This document shows positions 31,701-40,767 of a stretch of 64,000 nucleotides of DNA, piece after piece. The position numbers were made by a program, and so were the translations under genes. Every line of letters begins with the position of its first letter. Position 1 is the first letter of the stretch. This stretch comes from an uncultured Prevotellaceae bacterium (GTDB lineage: Bacteria > Bacteroidota > Bacteroidia > Bacteroidales > Bacteroidaceae), in assembly GCA_900318115.1 (NCBI GenBank), contig ONJJ01000034.1, positions 1-64,000 on the forward strand, written 5' to 3'. A model generated the notes under the pieces. That model ran no database searches and was not told the origin of the DNA. It was given only the letters and a program-made list of their open reading frames with translations.

Positions 31701-32134
31701 ATGAGCAGCTTCTTCTGGGCCACCGAGAGGTTTTCGTAACTGGTGGCGTTGTGCCAAGGATTGGACGCGGGTAGCTTGGCATTGTTCTTGAAGAACTCTT
31801 CCCAGGCGTCGTCGCCGGCCACGAATACGGTCTTCGAACCCGTGCGGCTCAACACCTCTGACAGGGGACGCTGCAGATACTCACCCGTTTCTGGATCGGT
31901 GGGGTTCACGTCTTTGTCAGCGAGCAGCTTCAAATACGTGTTGAACGTGTGAGTCGTTCCATTGTCATCTGTCAGGCCTTGTTCCAGACTTTCGTAGATG
32001 CTGGCGTTCAACCATGACGGCTTTTCATTGTCGTATGGGAACTTGTCCTCGCATGCCCACGTAAGCCCGCAAACGGCCATCACACAAAACGCGCGCGTAG
32101 TGTGCTTGCCAAATGTGCTTAATAGGTTTTTCAT
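28745..32134 (-). CDS. Large fasciclin-domain surface lipoprotein, first gene of the PUL operon
   Basis: 1129 residues from the ATG at 32134; an ATG two codons upstream is an alternative. Lipoprotein signal with CGLTWACEDK. At least four FAS1-like repeats are suggested by SKTVFVAGDDAWEEFF, MAAMFVPSDAALWKYF, FTFFLPSDKAMLNYY and YTILVPTNEAIEEAE. It is about 1.5 times as long as the three other fasciclin lipoproteins of the operon. As the leader gene of a SusC/SusD operon it is likely surface-exposed; a role in binding glycan or host or food particles is inferred. Upstream lie a possible promoter and a 9-bp-arm palindrome. Confidence 0.8.
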   Translation of the reverse strand: MKNLLSTFGKHTTRAFCVMAVCGLTWACEDKFPYDNEKPSWLNASIYESLEQGLTDDNGTTHTFNTYLKLLADKDVNPTDPETGEYLQRPLSEVLSRTGSKTVFVAGDDAWEEFFKNNAKLPASNPWHNATSYENLSVAQKKLLIHTSMLNNAIVMENLASSDGQGTDSPRRGEYMRRFTDVELTDSITYVAPEDLPMAYNYGKEYPVENIYDSDGKWVGQKAYVPEPNYWAAYGPKGSNEGMYMVTDSTANMMLHFTTEHMSNQSVKDEDFKIFMGRERNTDDVHIYDALVLSKNNVAENGYVNIMERVLVPRPNMAELIRTNGNTRIFSHILERFSYPYPNMAVTQAYNDLHKDNPIKTIYTKHYFAKIGPGHTTQLWDSKGNKFQDGYGEVALKFDPGWNEFYDDANDPRPDMAAMFVPSDAALWKYFQPGQEGWDLIETYATDQETKLPTVPAKDEDFENLYKKIDDIPLSTLQALVNVIMFPTFTGSVPSKMIKLRDDAHDDIFYEDDVNGIYDNHLTKDGGEIDTCLLANNGAVYIMNKVYSPADFASVAAPAYISKKNLIMKWAIYNGFVESQDRMHINYFAYLKAMKSQFTFFLPSDKAMLNYYDPVSFPSQKPRVLVLDYTGGKSGLPFTKTLWKYNPATGKRDPSLGTNAGEDTYGRTETIGDEEVVNRLKDILESHTIVHDGTNPIFGTEDQYYIAKNGSAIKITRDPSNPDNIVRVQGGYQLENERYGIVDGDPGTLELRVAEHYDKKNGTTFLLDDGPIIPASKSVYGILTEQREGQAEGIYNKFFELTQPSDSMLQISQLVDSKLRGDNLTRALLKYYTFVGASSKIGNGGGVDYNVQFFNNYRYTILVPTNEAIEEAEAHGLPTWETIKADYYSLPKYQDIVSTRTDQYGDPEYYYVTTATAKASDGSDSTYNDTIIVPSSKLEEKFVTQKDVLRLQAKITFLNNFIRGHFLDNSIFVDKSERPEAEYVTSSYDRELGVFVKVLCKRVKQGGDTKLVVRDNYGGPELTVTDNNNIMARDIICYRNNRPQSPTNQSTMNNITIDGSSFAVIHQIPGVLNHTTLPKGSDGQVIYPDFNSESQCKAYLKAHPVVETKYNVNTTESGEEISRQKIVVR

Positions 32135-32240
32135 ACACATTGAATTTGAGATTATTAAATGATTTTTTGTTGTTTCGTAAATAGGGTAAAATTGGTCCCG
32201 AAAGAGACCTAAACATTGCATTTTTACTCAAAAGCGTGCT

Positions 32241-32248
32241 CAAAATTA
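32241..32248 (-). promoter_or_regulatory. Possible -7 box of the PUL operon
   Basis: TAATTTTG on the minus strand fits TAnnTTTG, about 107 bp before the first ATG. No TTG is found at the expected -33 distance, so the call is weak; an activator-dependent promoter would fit. Confidence 0.35.
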
Positions 32249-32293
32249 AGGCTTTTTTTAATTCGATGTTCTCGTGCATCCTCATTATTTCGT

Positions 32294-32317
32294 GTTTGTT
32301 AAGAATATTTAACAAAC
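32294..32317. promoter_or_regulatory. Operator-like palindrome upstream of the PUL operon
   Basis: GTTTGTTAA - GAATAT - TTAACAAAC: perfect 9-bp arms with a 6-base AT spacer. It lies about 46 bp upstream of the possible -7 box, where an activator such as a SusR- or HTCS-type regulator could bind. The DNA-binding protein is not in the window. Confidence 0.5.
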
Positions 32318-32357
32318 GGAATGTTTCAAACGTTAACGCTTCGGACGACAAAACAAT

Positions 32358-32390
32358 CGCTCCCACGGACACTTTCGGTCTGCGGGAGCG
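32358..32390 (-). terminator. Hairpin terminator after the GH128 gene
   Basis: On the minus strand CGCTCCC pairs with GGGAGCG, and the stem continues imperfectly to a GAAAG loop; ATTGTTTTGT follows. It lies 39 bp beyond the GH128 stop codon and separates this gene from the PUL operon. Confidence 0.6.
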
Positions 32391-32428
32391 AGAGGTTGTT
32401 GTCGAAAAAATCTCGGTGGAGGTGGTGG

Positions 32429-35269
32429 CTATCGGACAAAGACCTTGGTGGCAGCACGTCCGTTGGTGACGATGTAAATGCCACGCGGCAGGATAGTTCC
32501 GGCCTGTACCTGAGTTCCACTGGTGGTGTAGATGCGTGCGGAGGGATCGGAGGGGAGGATGCGTCCTTGGCGAACTTCTACAAGGAACTGTTGTTGAGGC
32601 AGTAGGGGGGCCACAATGCGAGTGGCAGTGGGATCGTGGTCTATGGCTATCCATCCGAGGTAGTCACCGCTTTTGGCAGCAGTGTTCTGTCCAGAGGGGA
32701 TGGTCGCAGTGCCATCCATCTGCCGACGCACACGGAATCCATAGGTCTCCGTGATTTCTTCGCCCTGCTCATCCTGAACGGAACGTATCAGGTCAGAATT
32801 TTTGCGGAAAACACTGGTGAAATCCAGATTGTGGGTCTGAGTGGCGGCAAGGATGTATGGAGAACGGAGATAGATGGTGTCACCGGCTTCGTCGGTAAAG
32901 GCGCAGGAGGTGAAGGAGGTACCTCCGATGGCCTCCTGACAACGTCCGGCGTGTATGCGCATTCCCGTGGTGCCGAGTTTAGCGGAACCAGGTGCCATGG
33001 CGATGTAGAAGGTGTACTGCTGACGAGGCTTTGACTTCATGTCAGATTGCTGCATAATCTTCATTTTGAATCCTTTGTTTGTAACCTCGAGGACTCGTGG
33101 TGCTGCAGGATGGGCAGACTCAGAACTGATGTTCTGCGGAATGACGATGGGGACAACTCCTTCCGCAAAAGGCTCCTTGAAAAGTACCTCTATGGTGTCG
33201 CCCTGACTCATGGCCGAACGGATGCCTGATTTGTTCGTATAGACGCAGGTGTCCACCAGCATACGCAGTCCGTCCCATTCGTAAGAACCGGGTTGAATGA
33301 CGAAGTAATCTGTTGTCTCGGTGTTCTTAAAATTCATTTCAGTTCCGAGAGTCCACGGCTCGAAATTGAAGGAGAAATTGTCTTTGGAAATGGTGTTGAC
33401 GTGGTTGAAGATACCGTTTGCCGAATTCTTGTTGGTGGCGATGCCTGTGATGACAATGGGGAAGTCCTCCTGGGTCGCAAAGTAGATGGAAGAGGGTTCC
33501 GTGTTGTTTGCTTCGATGTGTCCAGCCATGATGTTGCCATAGGTTGTCGCCACTCCGATGAACACGCTGGTCGTGTTGCTGTAGCGAGTCTTTCCGTCGG
33601 CATCATTGCAGAGGAGTCGGAACTCGTTGAGTCCAGGATAGGCAGTGCGGTCGAGGGTGGAGTTGGCTGTGCGTGAAAGCTGTTCGCTGTATGCGAGGGT
33701 GTCCACGCTCTGCCATGTGCCTCCTGCGGGGCGATGTTGCAGGACGGTGAGGTCGGTGAGGTCGTAGTTCTGGTTGGTCCATGTGAACTTGCAGGAACCG
33801 TTACGGGCATTGTAGGTTACGGCAAGGTCGCTGACCGTGCTGAAGGGTGGTGTCTTGGGCACGTAGTTGCCGTAACCCGTGTAGCCGGGACCATTGGTCT
33901 TCATGGTGGCGAAGTACTCTCCGGCGGGCGTTAGTTTTCCATCACGATAGAGCTTAGAGCAGTTGCGTTCTCCGTTCCAGTAGAAATAGCGCTCGCAGGC
34001 GTTGTTCTTGTTGAGGTTGTCGAGGATGCGGCTGACGACAGTTTTGTTCTTCTCCAGGTCGGCAGCTGTTGGGTTGTCGAGGCTGGAGGCTTCCTTGAAG
34101 ATTCCGCTGCCTCCGCTCCAGGAGGCGCCCCACACCCATTCTGTAATCCATACGGGGCGCTTGAATTTCTGCGCCCAGTTGTTGACGTTCGTGGTAAAGG
34201 CGCTTTCGTTCCAATATCCGTGGAGGTCGATGATGTCGCATCGCCATCCGCGATTGTCGATCTCGGTGAGGAAATCGGAGAGGAAGCCCGTGGCGTTCCA
34301 GTAGTCGCTGCCGTCCCAAGAGGAAGGTGTGCAGAGACGCAGGCCGGTACGCATGAGGTCTTGCCAGTTACCCAGAATTTGTTCCATGGTCCATGTCCCG
34401 TGGTCGGATTGGTTGCGTGGCTCGTTGTTGGTCTTAAGGTGGCAGGAATAGGTTGCCTGTCCGCATTCTTTAGGTGACGGCCAACTTTCGTCGATTCGGT
34501 GGGGTACGACTTCCACATCGGGCAACATACTTCTGCCGGGTCCCCAGGTGAAGGAGGTCTGAGCGTTGAGTTTGGCGAGGACGTTTTCATCGAGGAGGTC
34601 TGCAACGCCAACCTTGCTGGTGTTCTGCCAGCGGAAGACGCGGTAGGAGGAGATGCGCTGGTCCATAAGGGTGGGCAGACTGTTGATAATTAGGTCGGCT
34701 TTGTCGGCAATGAAACAGCGGCTGTAGCCGTAGCCTCCGCTGCGGAGGGAGAAGGTGACCATGTAACCACGCTTGAGAGTGAAGCTACGGATCATATTGT
34801 TCATCTTGGCAGCTGTGAGGGTGTTCATGTAACCACCTGTGTTCTCGAGCCCGAAGAGTTCGCAGGAGTTGCCTTGCAGGTTCTTCTCATCGTAAACGAC
34901 AAGGGGGTGGAAGGACGTGGCAGCGGTGCCTTCTTTGCCGTAGGGGAAGAGGATGGCTCCTCGGTCGTAGATGCGTACCTGGCAATTATTCTCGCTGGTG
35001 GCTTTGGCACCATTGATGGTGATGTGGCTTAGCTGCTTGAGAGCAAGGGAAGGCTTGAGGTTGTCGAAGATGATGACGGCGTGGTCGAGGTTGGTGATGT
35101 TGATGGAACCTCCAGTGGCAAAGGGCGTGGTTGAGGTGATGTGGAAGTCCACGTCGTCGGCAAGTGTGACGGCTTCCGCGACCTGTTCAACGGTGGTGGA
35201 TTTGTTGGCCGCCCATGTGCTGATGCTGGCTATGCAGGCAAGGATTATGGGTAGAAAGAGTCGTTTCAT
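32429..35269 (-). CDS. GH128-type endo-beta-1,3-glucanase with C-terminal sorting domain
   Basis: 946 residues. Signal peptide to about residue 20. An N-terminal beta-rich region (20-230) is followed by a Glyco_hydro_cc/GH128-like TIM barrel. The likely acid/base is E283 in KTNNEPRNQS and the nucleophile E377 in PVWITEWVWG; DIIDLHGYW lies between. Beyond the barrel come a fibronectin-like domain and an all-beta part. The last 70 or so residues (IYTTSGTQVQAG, LPRGIYIVTNG, KVFVR) look like a T9SS type A sorting domain, so the enzyme is probably secreted or surface-attached through the type IX system. GH128 enzymes cut beta-1,3-glucans, which suggests the PUL substrate. It lies 45 bp after GH43. 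Confidence 0.78.
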   Translation of the reverse strand: MKRLFLPIILACIASISTWAANKSTTVEQVAEAVTLADDVDFHITSTTPFATGGSINITNLDHAVIIFDNLKPSLALKQLSHITINGAKATSENNCQVRIYDRGAILFPYGKEGTAATSFHPLVVYDEKNLQGNSCELFGLENTGGYMNTLTAAKMNNMIRSFTLKRGYMVTFSLRSGGYGYSRCFIADKADLIINSLPTLMDQRISSYRVFRWQNTSKVGVADLLDENVLAKLNAQTSFTWGPGRSMLPDVEVVPHRIDESWPSPKECGQATYSCHLKTNNEPRNQSDHGTWTMEQILGNWQDLMRTGLRLCTPSSWDGSDYWNATGFLSDFLTEIDNRGWRCDIIDLHGYWNESAFTTNVNNWAQKFKRPVWITEWVWGASWSGGSGIFKEASSLDNPTAADLEKNKTVVSRILDNLNKNNACERYFYWNGERNCSKLYRDGKLTPAGEYFATMKTNGPGYTGYGNYVPKTPPFSTVSDLAVTYNARNGSCKFTWTNQNYDLTDLTVLQHRPAGGTWQSVDTLAYSEQLSRTANSTLDRTAYPGLNEFRLLCNDADGKTRYSNTTSVFIGVATTYGNIMAGHIEANNTEPSSIYFATQEDFPIVITGIATNKNSANGIFNHVNTISKDNFSFNFEPWTLGTEMNFKNTETTDYFVIQPGSYEWDGLRMLVDTCVYTNKSGIRSAMSQGDTIEVLFKEPFAEGVVPIVIPQNISSESAHPAAPRVLEVTNKGFKMKIMQQSDMKSKPRQQYTFYIAMAPGSAKLGTTGMRIHAGRCQEAIGGTSFTSCAFTDEAGDTIYLRSPYILAATQTHNLDFTSVFRKNSDLIRSVQDEQGEEITETYGFRVRRQMDGTATIPSGQNTAAKSGDYLGWIAIDHDPTATRIVAPLLPQQQFLVEVRQGRILPSDPSARIYTTSGTQVQAGTILPRGIYIVTNGRAATKVFVR

Positions 35270-35288
35270 TGGAGAAAAGGTTTTAAAT

Positions 35289-35314
35289 CGATATACCGTT
35301 AAGTCGTTATATCG
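35289..35314. other. Short palindrome between GH43 and GH128 genes
   Basis: CGATATA - 12 bases - TATATCG directly after the GH43 stop codon. It could be a weak mRNA hairpin or an operator; the AT-rich 7-bp arms make chance possible. Confidence 0.3.
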
Positions 35315-36298
35315 TTACTTTGTATTGGGGAACGCTTTTTGGATACGCTTGAGCTCCTTCGCCGTGATAGCGATGACGGTGCCATGACGCGGTGTGAAGT
35401 TGCCTTCGGTCTTAGTGTCCTGCACGCGGTGGAAGGTGCGTAGGTTGTCGGTGCTCTTGCAGAATTGATAGTGCCCGCTGGTGTAGCAGTCGTACATGAG
35501 CACCCAGTTGCCGTCATGGAGCCGGAAGACGCCTGAGCCCTCAACGGCTTTGTTTGTGTCCTGGCACCATCCAGGCTGCAGTTCCCAGGTGCGGCCGTCG
35601 TAGAAGTCGCGGGCGATGAACTGCTTGATGCCCTTCTCGCGCTGGCCTTCTGTCTTGAAGAAGATGTGATAAAGTCCCTCGTCATCCTGGACGATATCCG
35701 TGTCTATGCTGGCATTGCGCATATCGAAGAGCACTTTGGGTTCACCTTCCAGGTCGGTGAAGTTCTTGTTGGCGTAGGCCCAATAGACACGGTCGTAGGG
35801 GCAGGAGCCGTCGTCCGTGAGAATGGAGAAATAGACAATGTACTTCTTCGTGCGTGGGTCGTAGATGGTTTGCGGTGCCCAGACACGTGTGACGTGTTCA
35901 AACATAGTTCCGCGATAGCGTTCCGGGAAATGGATGGCACTATGCTTCCAGTGGACGAGGTCCTTGGAACGCATGAGCACCATGCCGCGGTTGCTGCTCC
36001 ATCCGAGGCTGGATTTCATGTCGGTGACAACCATGTAGAACCATCCGTCGTGTCCGCGGAGGATGTGTGGGTCACGTACGCAGCCGGTGCGTGCAATGTC
36101 AGCGGAGGCAATGATTGGTTCTCCGTTGTTCAGTGGTGTGTAGTTCCAACCGTCCTCAGAGATGGCGTAGCAGATCTGCTCTTTCTCAGGGGCGTTGCCG
36201 GTGAAGTACGTGAAGAGGTAGGCGCAGGTTTTTTGCGCACTGGTCATGTTGGCCGCAACAAGGGCGGCGAAAAGGGTAAATGACTTCCGAAATCTCAT
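35315..36298 (-). CDS. Secreted GH43-like glycoside hydrolase
   Basis: 327 residues from the ATG at 36298. This start begins the signal peptide (MRFRKSFTLFAALVAA, ending MTSAQ) and lies downstream of a TAnnTTTG box; an ATG 11 codons upstream would lie over that box. Five-bladed propeller motifs: VRDPHILRGHDGWFYMV gives the likely general base D76; NASIDTDIVQDDEG gives the pKa-modulating Asp (199 or 201); AVEGSGVFRLHDG gives the likely general acid E253. GH43 enzymes attack alpha-L-arabinofuranosides, beta-xylosides or related links; which one is not decidable here. It is the first gene of a two-gene unit with GH128. Confidence 0.82.
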   Translation of the reverse strand: MRFRKSFTLFAALVAANMTSAQKTCAYLFTYFTGNAPEKEQICYAISEDGWNYTPLNNGEPIIASADIARTGCVRDPHILRGHDGWFYMVVTDMKSSLGWSSNRGMVLMRSKDLVHWKHSAIHFPERYRGTMFEHVTRVWAPQTIYDPRTKKYIVYFSILTDDGSCPYDRVYWAYANKNFTDLEGEPKVLFDMRNASIDTDIVQDDEGLYHIFFKTEGQREKGIKQFIARDFYDGRTWELQPGWCQDTNKAVEGSGVFRLHDGNWVLMYDCYTSGHYQFCKSTDNLRTFHRVQDTKTEGNFTPRHGTVIAITAKELKRIQKAFPNTK

Positions 36299-36328
36299 TT
36301 TATTGATGTTTTTATGTGCATTTGCGGA

Positions 36329-36336
36329 CAAATGTA
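36329..36336 (-). promoter_or_regulatory. Promoter -7 box for GH43-GH128
   Basis: TACATTTG on the minus strand, 30 bp before the chosen ATG, fits TAnnTTTG. The -33 position is poor. Confidence 0.5.
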
Positions 36337-36447
36337 GCTAAAATTTCGGAAGCTCGGGTGCGTGCGCGTGGAATATTAAGGTTATTTAACAGCGTTTTTG
36401 GATAAATACATTGGCCGTAGATGGGAAATGCAATAGCTATGGGGGTA

Positions 36448-38330
36448 TTACTTCTTGCGTTTCTTGCGTCGGCGTAGTTTTGCGGCGATGTCCCAGTGGA
36501 TTTGTGCTTCTTCGTGGCGTCCTTCGCGATCGAGTGCATCGCCGAGCCTCTGCTGTGCTGCTTCGAAGTCCGGATAGAGTGCGATGGCTTTCTCGTAGTT
36601 GCGGAGCGCGGCAGCGTTGTTCTGGAAGTCGGTGATGCAGTCGTTGCCCATGAGGTAGTATTCTTCTGCGAACTGGCGTAGGGTTTTGCTGCGTTTCTTC
36701 AGCTGTTTGCGCAGTGCTTCGTTCTCAGCTTCCAAGGTGCTGATTGCCGTGAGCTTTCGCCGGATGAAACGTCGGGCAATGGGGGATTCGATGTCGTAGC
36801 GTGCGTGGATGGCCGTGAAGAAATGCTGCAGGAAATCGTCCCAGCGACGCTCGTCATAGGCGCGCACGGTCTCGGCGTACTCGATGTCGGCCTTGGCACC
36901 TTGCATGGCTCGGTCCAGTGCTTGAGGATTGTTGAAATGGGTTGCAAAGTTGACAATCTCGGGTCGCACGAAAACGTCAGAGCGGCTGACGGGACGTTTG
37001 AGGGTCATGCCCTCGAGGGAGGTGCAACGACTGAGTGCCACGTAGGCTTGACCGCCTGCGAAGGTGCCTGTGCCGAAGTCGATGGTGACACGCTGGAAGG
37101 TGAGGCCTTGGCTTTTATGTATCGTGATGGCCCAGGCGAGGCGGATGGGGAACTGGGTGAAAGTGCCGAGTTCCTCTTCCTCGATTTTCTTTTCGCGCTC
37201 GTTGTAGGTGTAGCGGATATTGGACCACATGGCTTCCTGAAGGCGATGATGGTGCCGAGGGTTCCGTTGACCCATTGCTTCTCTTGGTCGTTCTTGACGA
37301 AGATAATCTGGGCACCGAGTTTGATTTCGAGATCGAGGAGGGTGGGGAGGGAACTGGAGGGGAAGTCGCCACGGATGCGACCGTGGAGGGTGACGGAGGA
37401 ACCGTCGAGGCGAGCGAGCTCGTTGGAGTTGATGAAATCGACGTCGTCGCGGCGGGTGCAGAGGGTGATGCCGAGGTGAGTGGGGAGGGGGGAGTCGGCG
37501 CTAATAAGCGCCGCACCCGACCCTAAAGGTTGTAGGGAGGTGGTGAGGGAATCGAGGGAGGGGGAGGAGGAATGTGAGGTGGGGGGAGTGGTGCTGGGGA
37601 CGGGGGGAGGGGAGGTGATGGAACTTGAGGGGAGGGCGCGAGAGTTGAGGAGGGAGAGGTCGGCAGGGGAGAAATGGTTGGTGCGGATGCGGTCGAGAAC
37701 GGCGATGAACTGAGGATCCTGCTGGCGGTAAACCTTGGTGAGCTCGATGCTTACGAGCTCCATCTGGCGGAAGACATGAGCCGAGAAGAAATAAGGAGAG
37801 GGATAGAAGCGGGAGAGGATGTCGCGTTCGTCGGCTTTCACAACAGGCTCCAGCTGATAGACGTCGCCGATGAGCAGCAGTTGTTTGCCGCCGAAGGGCT
37901 GACGGAAATTGTGGGTGTAAGTGCGCAGGATGCGGTCGATGAAGTCGATGATGTCGGCACGTACCATTGAAATCTCATCGATGATGATGAGCTCCAGGCT
38001 TTGTAGGAGCTTGATGTGATCCTTGCTGTATTTCAGGAACTCACGTATGCGCCGACCTGCGTAGCGGGAGTCGTCAGGTGCCAGGGGGTGGAAGGGAAGT
38101 TTGAAGAAACTGTGTAGGGTGACGCCGCCGGCGTTGATGGCAGCGATGCCGGTGGGAGCGAGCACGACACATTTCTTTCGGGTATTCTCCTTGACATAGC
38201 GCAGGAAGGTGCTCTTGCCCGTGCCGGCTTTACCGGTGAGAAAGAGGGAATGGTGAGTGTGGCGGATGAGGTTCAGTGCCGCCTGGAACTCAGGAGTGCT
38301 GGTGTCAATGGAAGGGGTGGTGGCGCTCAT
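36448..38330 (-). pseudogene. Pif1-like superfamily 1 helicase with C-terminal TPR, one-base frameshift
   Basis: The N-terminal frame (from the ATG at 38330) has Walker A GKAGTGKST (33-41), LAPTGIAAINAGG, Walker B DEISMVRAD and GDVYQLEPV. It is sound to [10 protein letters not shown], near 37235. The helicase then continues in the -1 frame ([44 protein letters not shown]) down to 36448, ending in a TPR-like region and a Lys/Arg-rich tail. One base is missing near 37230-37240. This is a broken gene, or a sequencing error; I see no slippery heptamer. Residues 230-290 are a Ser/Pro/Thr-rich insertion holding hairpin copy 4. Pif1-type helicases unwind DNA 5'-3' and act on G-quadruplexes. It lies 22 bp after the PBP1A gene. 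Confidence 0.8.
37496..37522 (-). repeat. 27-bp hairpin element, copy 4 (in the helicase gene)
   Basis: Plus strand: CGGCGCT, AATA, AGCGCCG, then CACCCGACC. Perfect 7-bp stem. It is read in the same frame as copy 3, giving GSGAALISA. The coding sequence upstream of it (37531-37640) is the Ser/Pro-rich, pyrimidine-rich insertion. Confidence 0.78.
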
Positions 38331-38352
38331 TTGCGGAAAGGGACACAAGTTG

Positions 38353-40767
38353 TTAGAGGCTGTCGTTGTCGAGCTCTAATGGTGGTACTTCGTCATCCTC
38401 CGGAAGTGTTGGTTCTTCGAAATTATCTTCTTCGAGGGAGAAGCCCTCCAGCGCAAGGGAGTCGGTGGTGAGGGTGTCGGCTGGGAAAATGGTGGCCGCG
38501 CACTCATACTCTTGTGGTAACACGCTTGCGGGCGGGGCCGGGAATTTAGCGCAGTAGCGGGAGAAACGCGGGTCTTGCAGGGTGCGAGCGATGAACTTGC
38601 CGAAGATGGGTAGTGCTGTTCGACTGCCCTGACCGAGCTGTCCTGTGCGGAAATGAATGCTGCGGTACTCGCCGCCGACCCATCCGCCAGCCACCAACTT
38701 GGGCGTTACTCCCACGAACCAGGCGTCGGAGTGGTTGTTGGAGGTGCCTGTTTTTCCTCCGAACTCTGCTTTGTCCAAGACGGGGTGGATGTACTGCCAG
38801 AGCGCTGCCGTGGTGCCTCCCGGCTGTGTCAGACCTCCCCTCAGGAGCTGTTCCATGAAATAGGCAGTGCGCTCCGAGAGTGCGTGTTGCTTGTCGGGCT
38901 TGGCTTCGTAGAGGAGGTTGCCTTCCCGATCTTCAATGCGCAGAACAAGGAGCGGATCGTTGTAGTTGCCACGGTCAATGACGGTGCAGTAGCTGTTGAC
39001 GAGGTCCAGGAGGCATACATCGCTGGCACCCAGAGAGAGCGAGGGCACGGGTTCCAACTCGGAGTGGATGCCCATGCTGTGGGCGGTTTTGATGATGTCG
39101 CGTATGCCGACTTCGTAACCGAGCTTGACGGCGATGCTGTTGACGCTCTGAGCGAAAGCCAACTTCAATGTCATGTTCGCTCCAGAGAAGGTGCCGTTGG
39201 CATTGTGCGGAGCCCAGGTCTTGGGCTTTCCGTCGATGGTGTCGACGTATGCAGTCCAGGCGTCGAGACGTCGGTCGCAAGGGTTAAGGCCCTTGTTCAT
39301 CGCCTCGGCGTAAACAAAGAGCTTGAAGGTGCTGCCCGGCTGTCGCATGGCGGTGACCTTGTCGTATTTCCACGAGTCAAAATCGATGTCGCCTACCCAC
39401 GCCTTGACGTGGCGTGTGTCAGGTTCAATGGCTACGAAGCCGCAGTGGAGGATGCTGACCATATAGCGGATGGAGTCCATCGTGGAGATTTCACGATAGA
39501 TGGGACCGTCGTAGCTGAAGAGTTGCACTTGGTGGGGTTTGTTGAGGTAGTAGTCGATGCTGTCAGGCTGATCGGGATACCTTTTGCTAAGATACTTGTA
39601 GTAAGAAGTTTTCTTGGCGAGATCTTCAATGAAATTGGGAATCTCATGGTGGAATTGGTCCTGCCAGGGGTGCTGGCCGCGCCAGTGGTCGTCGAAACGT
39701 TGCTGGAGTACTCTCATCTGTTCTAATGCTGCCTGTTCGGCGTATTCTTGCAGGCGGGAGTCGAGGGTGGTGTAGATACGCAGCCCGTCGGCGTAGAGAT
39801 CCAGACGCTCGTTGTTGTTGACATTGATGAGTCCGCGATCGCAAAGGTTGTCAATGTATTCTTGCAGCTGTGTGCGGAAGTAGGGGGCCAGCCCGTCGTA
39901 GCTGCTTTCTTCGATGTGATCTACGCAACGAGTGGGAGTTGCTTGCAGGGAATCGAGCTGCTTGGCAGTGGCGGCACGGCCATCGAAGAGCAGTCCTCCG
40001 TGGTTGTAGAGGTTTTGGAGGACGACGTTGCGGCGGCGCTGCGAGGCTTCAGGATGAAGACGCGGGTTGTAGGTGCTGGTGGCCTTGAGTAGCCCTACGA
40101 GGGTGGCGGCCTGCAGGTAGTCCAGGCTGTCGGGCGTGGTGCCGAAGTAGGTCCGGGCTGCCGTCTTGATGCCAAAGCTGTTGCTGCCGAAGTCCACGGT
40201 GTTGAGGTACATCGTCAGAATGTCCTCCTTTGAGAAGGCAGCCTCAAGCTTGGTGGCGACAATCCATTCTTTGGCTTTCATGACAAGAATTTTCACGCCG
40301 GGTATCTTGCCCGTGAGACCCGTGGAATACTGTGTGCGAACGCGGAAAAGATTCTTTGCCAGCTGCTGGGTGATGGTGCTGGCTCCGCGTGGGTTGCCCT
40401 GTGCGATATCCTTGATGGCAGCGAACAGTCCGGCAATGTCCACCCCGTGGTGCTTGTAGAAGCGTTCGTCCTCTGTGGCGATGAGGGTTCGGATGACGAT
40501 GGGGTTGATCTCCTCGTACTTCACGGGAGTGCGGTTCTCGCTGAAGAAGCGTCCTAAGAGAACGCTGTCGCAGGAGTATATCTCACTGGCTTCGCTGCTG
40601 ACAGGGGCTTTGATCTGACTGAAGCTGGGGGAACGTCCGAAGAGCCATAGAAAATTAACATCGACGGCAACGAACAGCAGCACCACCAGGAGGAGGAGGG
40701 TGAGCAGCCATACGAGGATTTTCTTGTACCAAGGACCAGAATAGATGAGGTGTATGAGTTTCTTCAT
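38353..40767 (-). CDS. Penicillin-binding protein 1A (glycosyltransferase/transpeptidase)
   Basis: 804 residues, class A PBP. A cytoplasmic start and one membrane anchor (about 18-38) are followed by a GT51 domain with catalytic E99 in [12 protein letters not shown] and [13 protein letters not shown]. The transpeptidase domain has the nucleophile S479 in [12 protein letters not shown] as the SxN motif, and K672 in GGKTGTSNN. It polymerises lipid II and cross-links peptidoglycan in the periplasm. The acidic C-terminal tail ([19 protein letters not shown]) is poorly conserved in this family. The start overlaps the miaA stop by 4 bp (ATGA), so they are translationally coupled. Confidence 0.95.
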   Translation of the reverse strand: MKKLIHLIYSGPWYKKILVWLLTLLLLVVLLFVAVDVNFLWLFGRSPSFSQIKAPVSSEASEIYSCDSVLLGRFFSENRTPVKYEEINPIVIRTLIATEDERFYKHHGVDIAGLFAAIKDIAQGNPRGASTITQQLAKNLFRVRTQYSTGLTGKIPGVKILVMKAKEWIVATKLEAAFSKEDILTMYLNTVDFGSNSFGIKTAARTYFGTTPDSLDYLQAATLVGLLKATSTYNPRLHPEASQRRRNVVLQNLYNHGGLLFDGRAATAKQLDSLQATPTRCVDHIEESSYDGLAPYFRTQLQEYIDNLCDRGLINVNNNERLDLYADGLRIYTTLDSRLQEYAEQAALEQMRVLQQRFDDHWRGQHPWQDQFHHEIPNFIEDLAKKTSYYKYLSKRYPDQPDSIDYYLNKPHQVQLFSYDGPIYREISTMDSIRYMVSILHCGFVAIEPDTRHVKAWVGDIDFDSWKYDKVTAMRQPGSTFKLFVYAEAMNKGLNPCDRRLDAWTAYVDTIDGKPKTWAPHNANGTFSGANMTLKLAFAQSVNSIAVKLGYEVGIRDIIKTAHSMGIHSELEPVPSLSLGASDVCLLDLVNSYCTVIDRGNYNDPLLVLRIEDREGNLLYEAKPDKQHALSERTAYFMEQLLRGGLTQPGGTTAALWQYIHPVLDKAEFGGKTGTSNNHSDAWFVGVTPKLVAGGWVGGEYRSIHFRTGQLGQGSRTALPIFGKFIARTLQDPRFSRYCAKFPAPPASVLPQEYECAATIFPADTLTTDSLALEGFSLEEDNFEEPTLPEDDEVPPLELDNDSL

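Noticed and set aside
37225-37250. Programmed -1 frameshift in the helicase
   Set aside because: The region has no X-XXY-YYZ slippery heptamer followed by a clear pseudoknot or hairpin.
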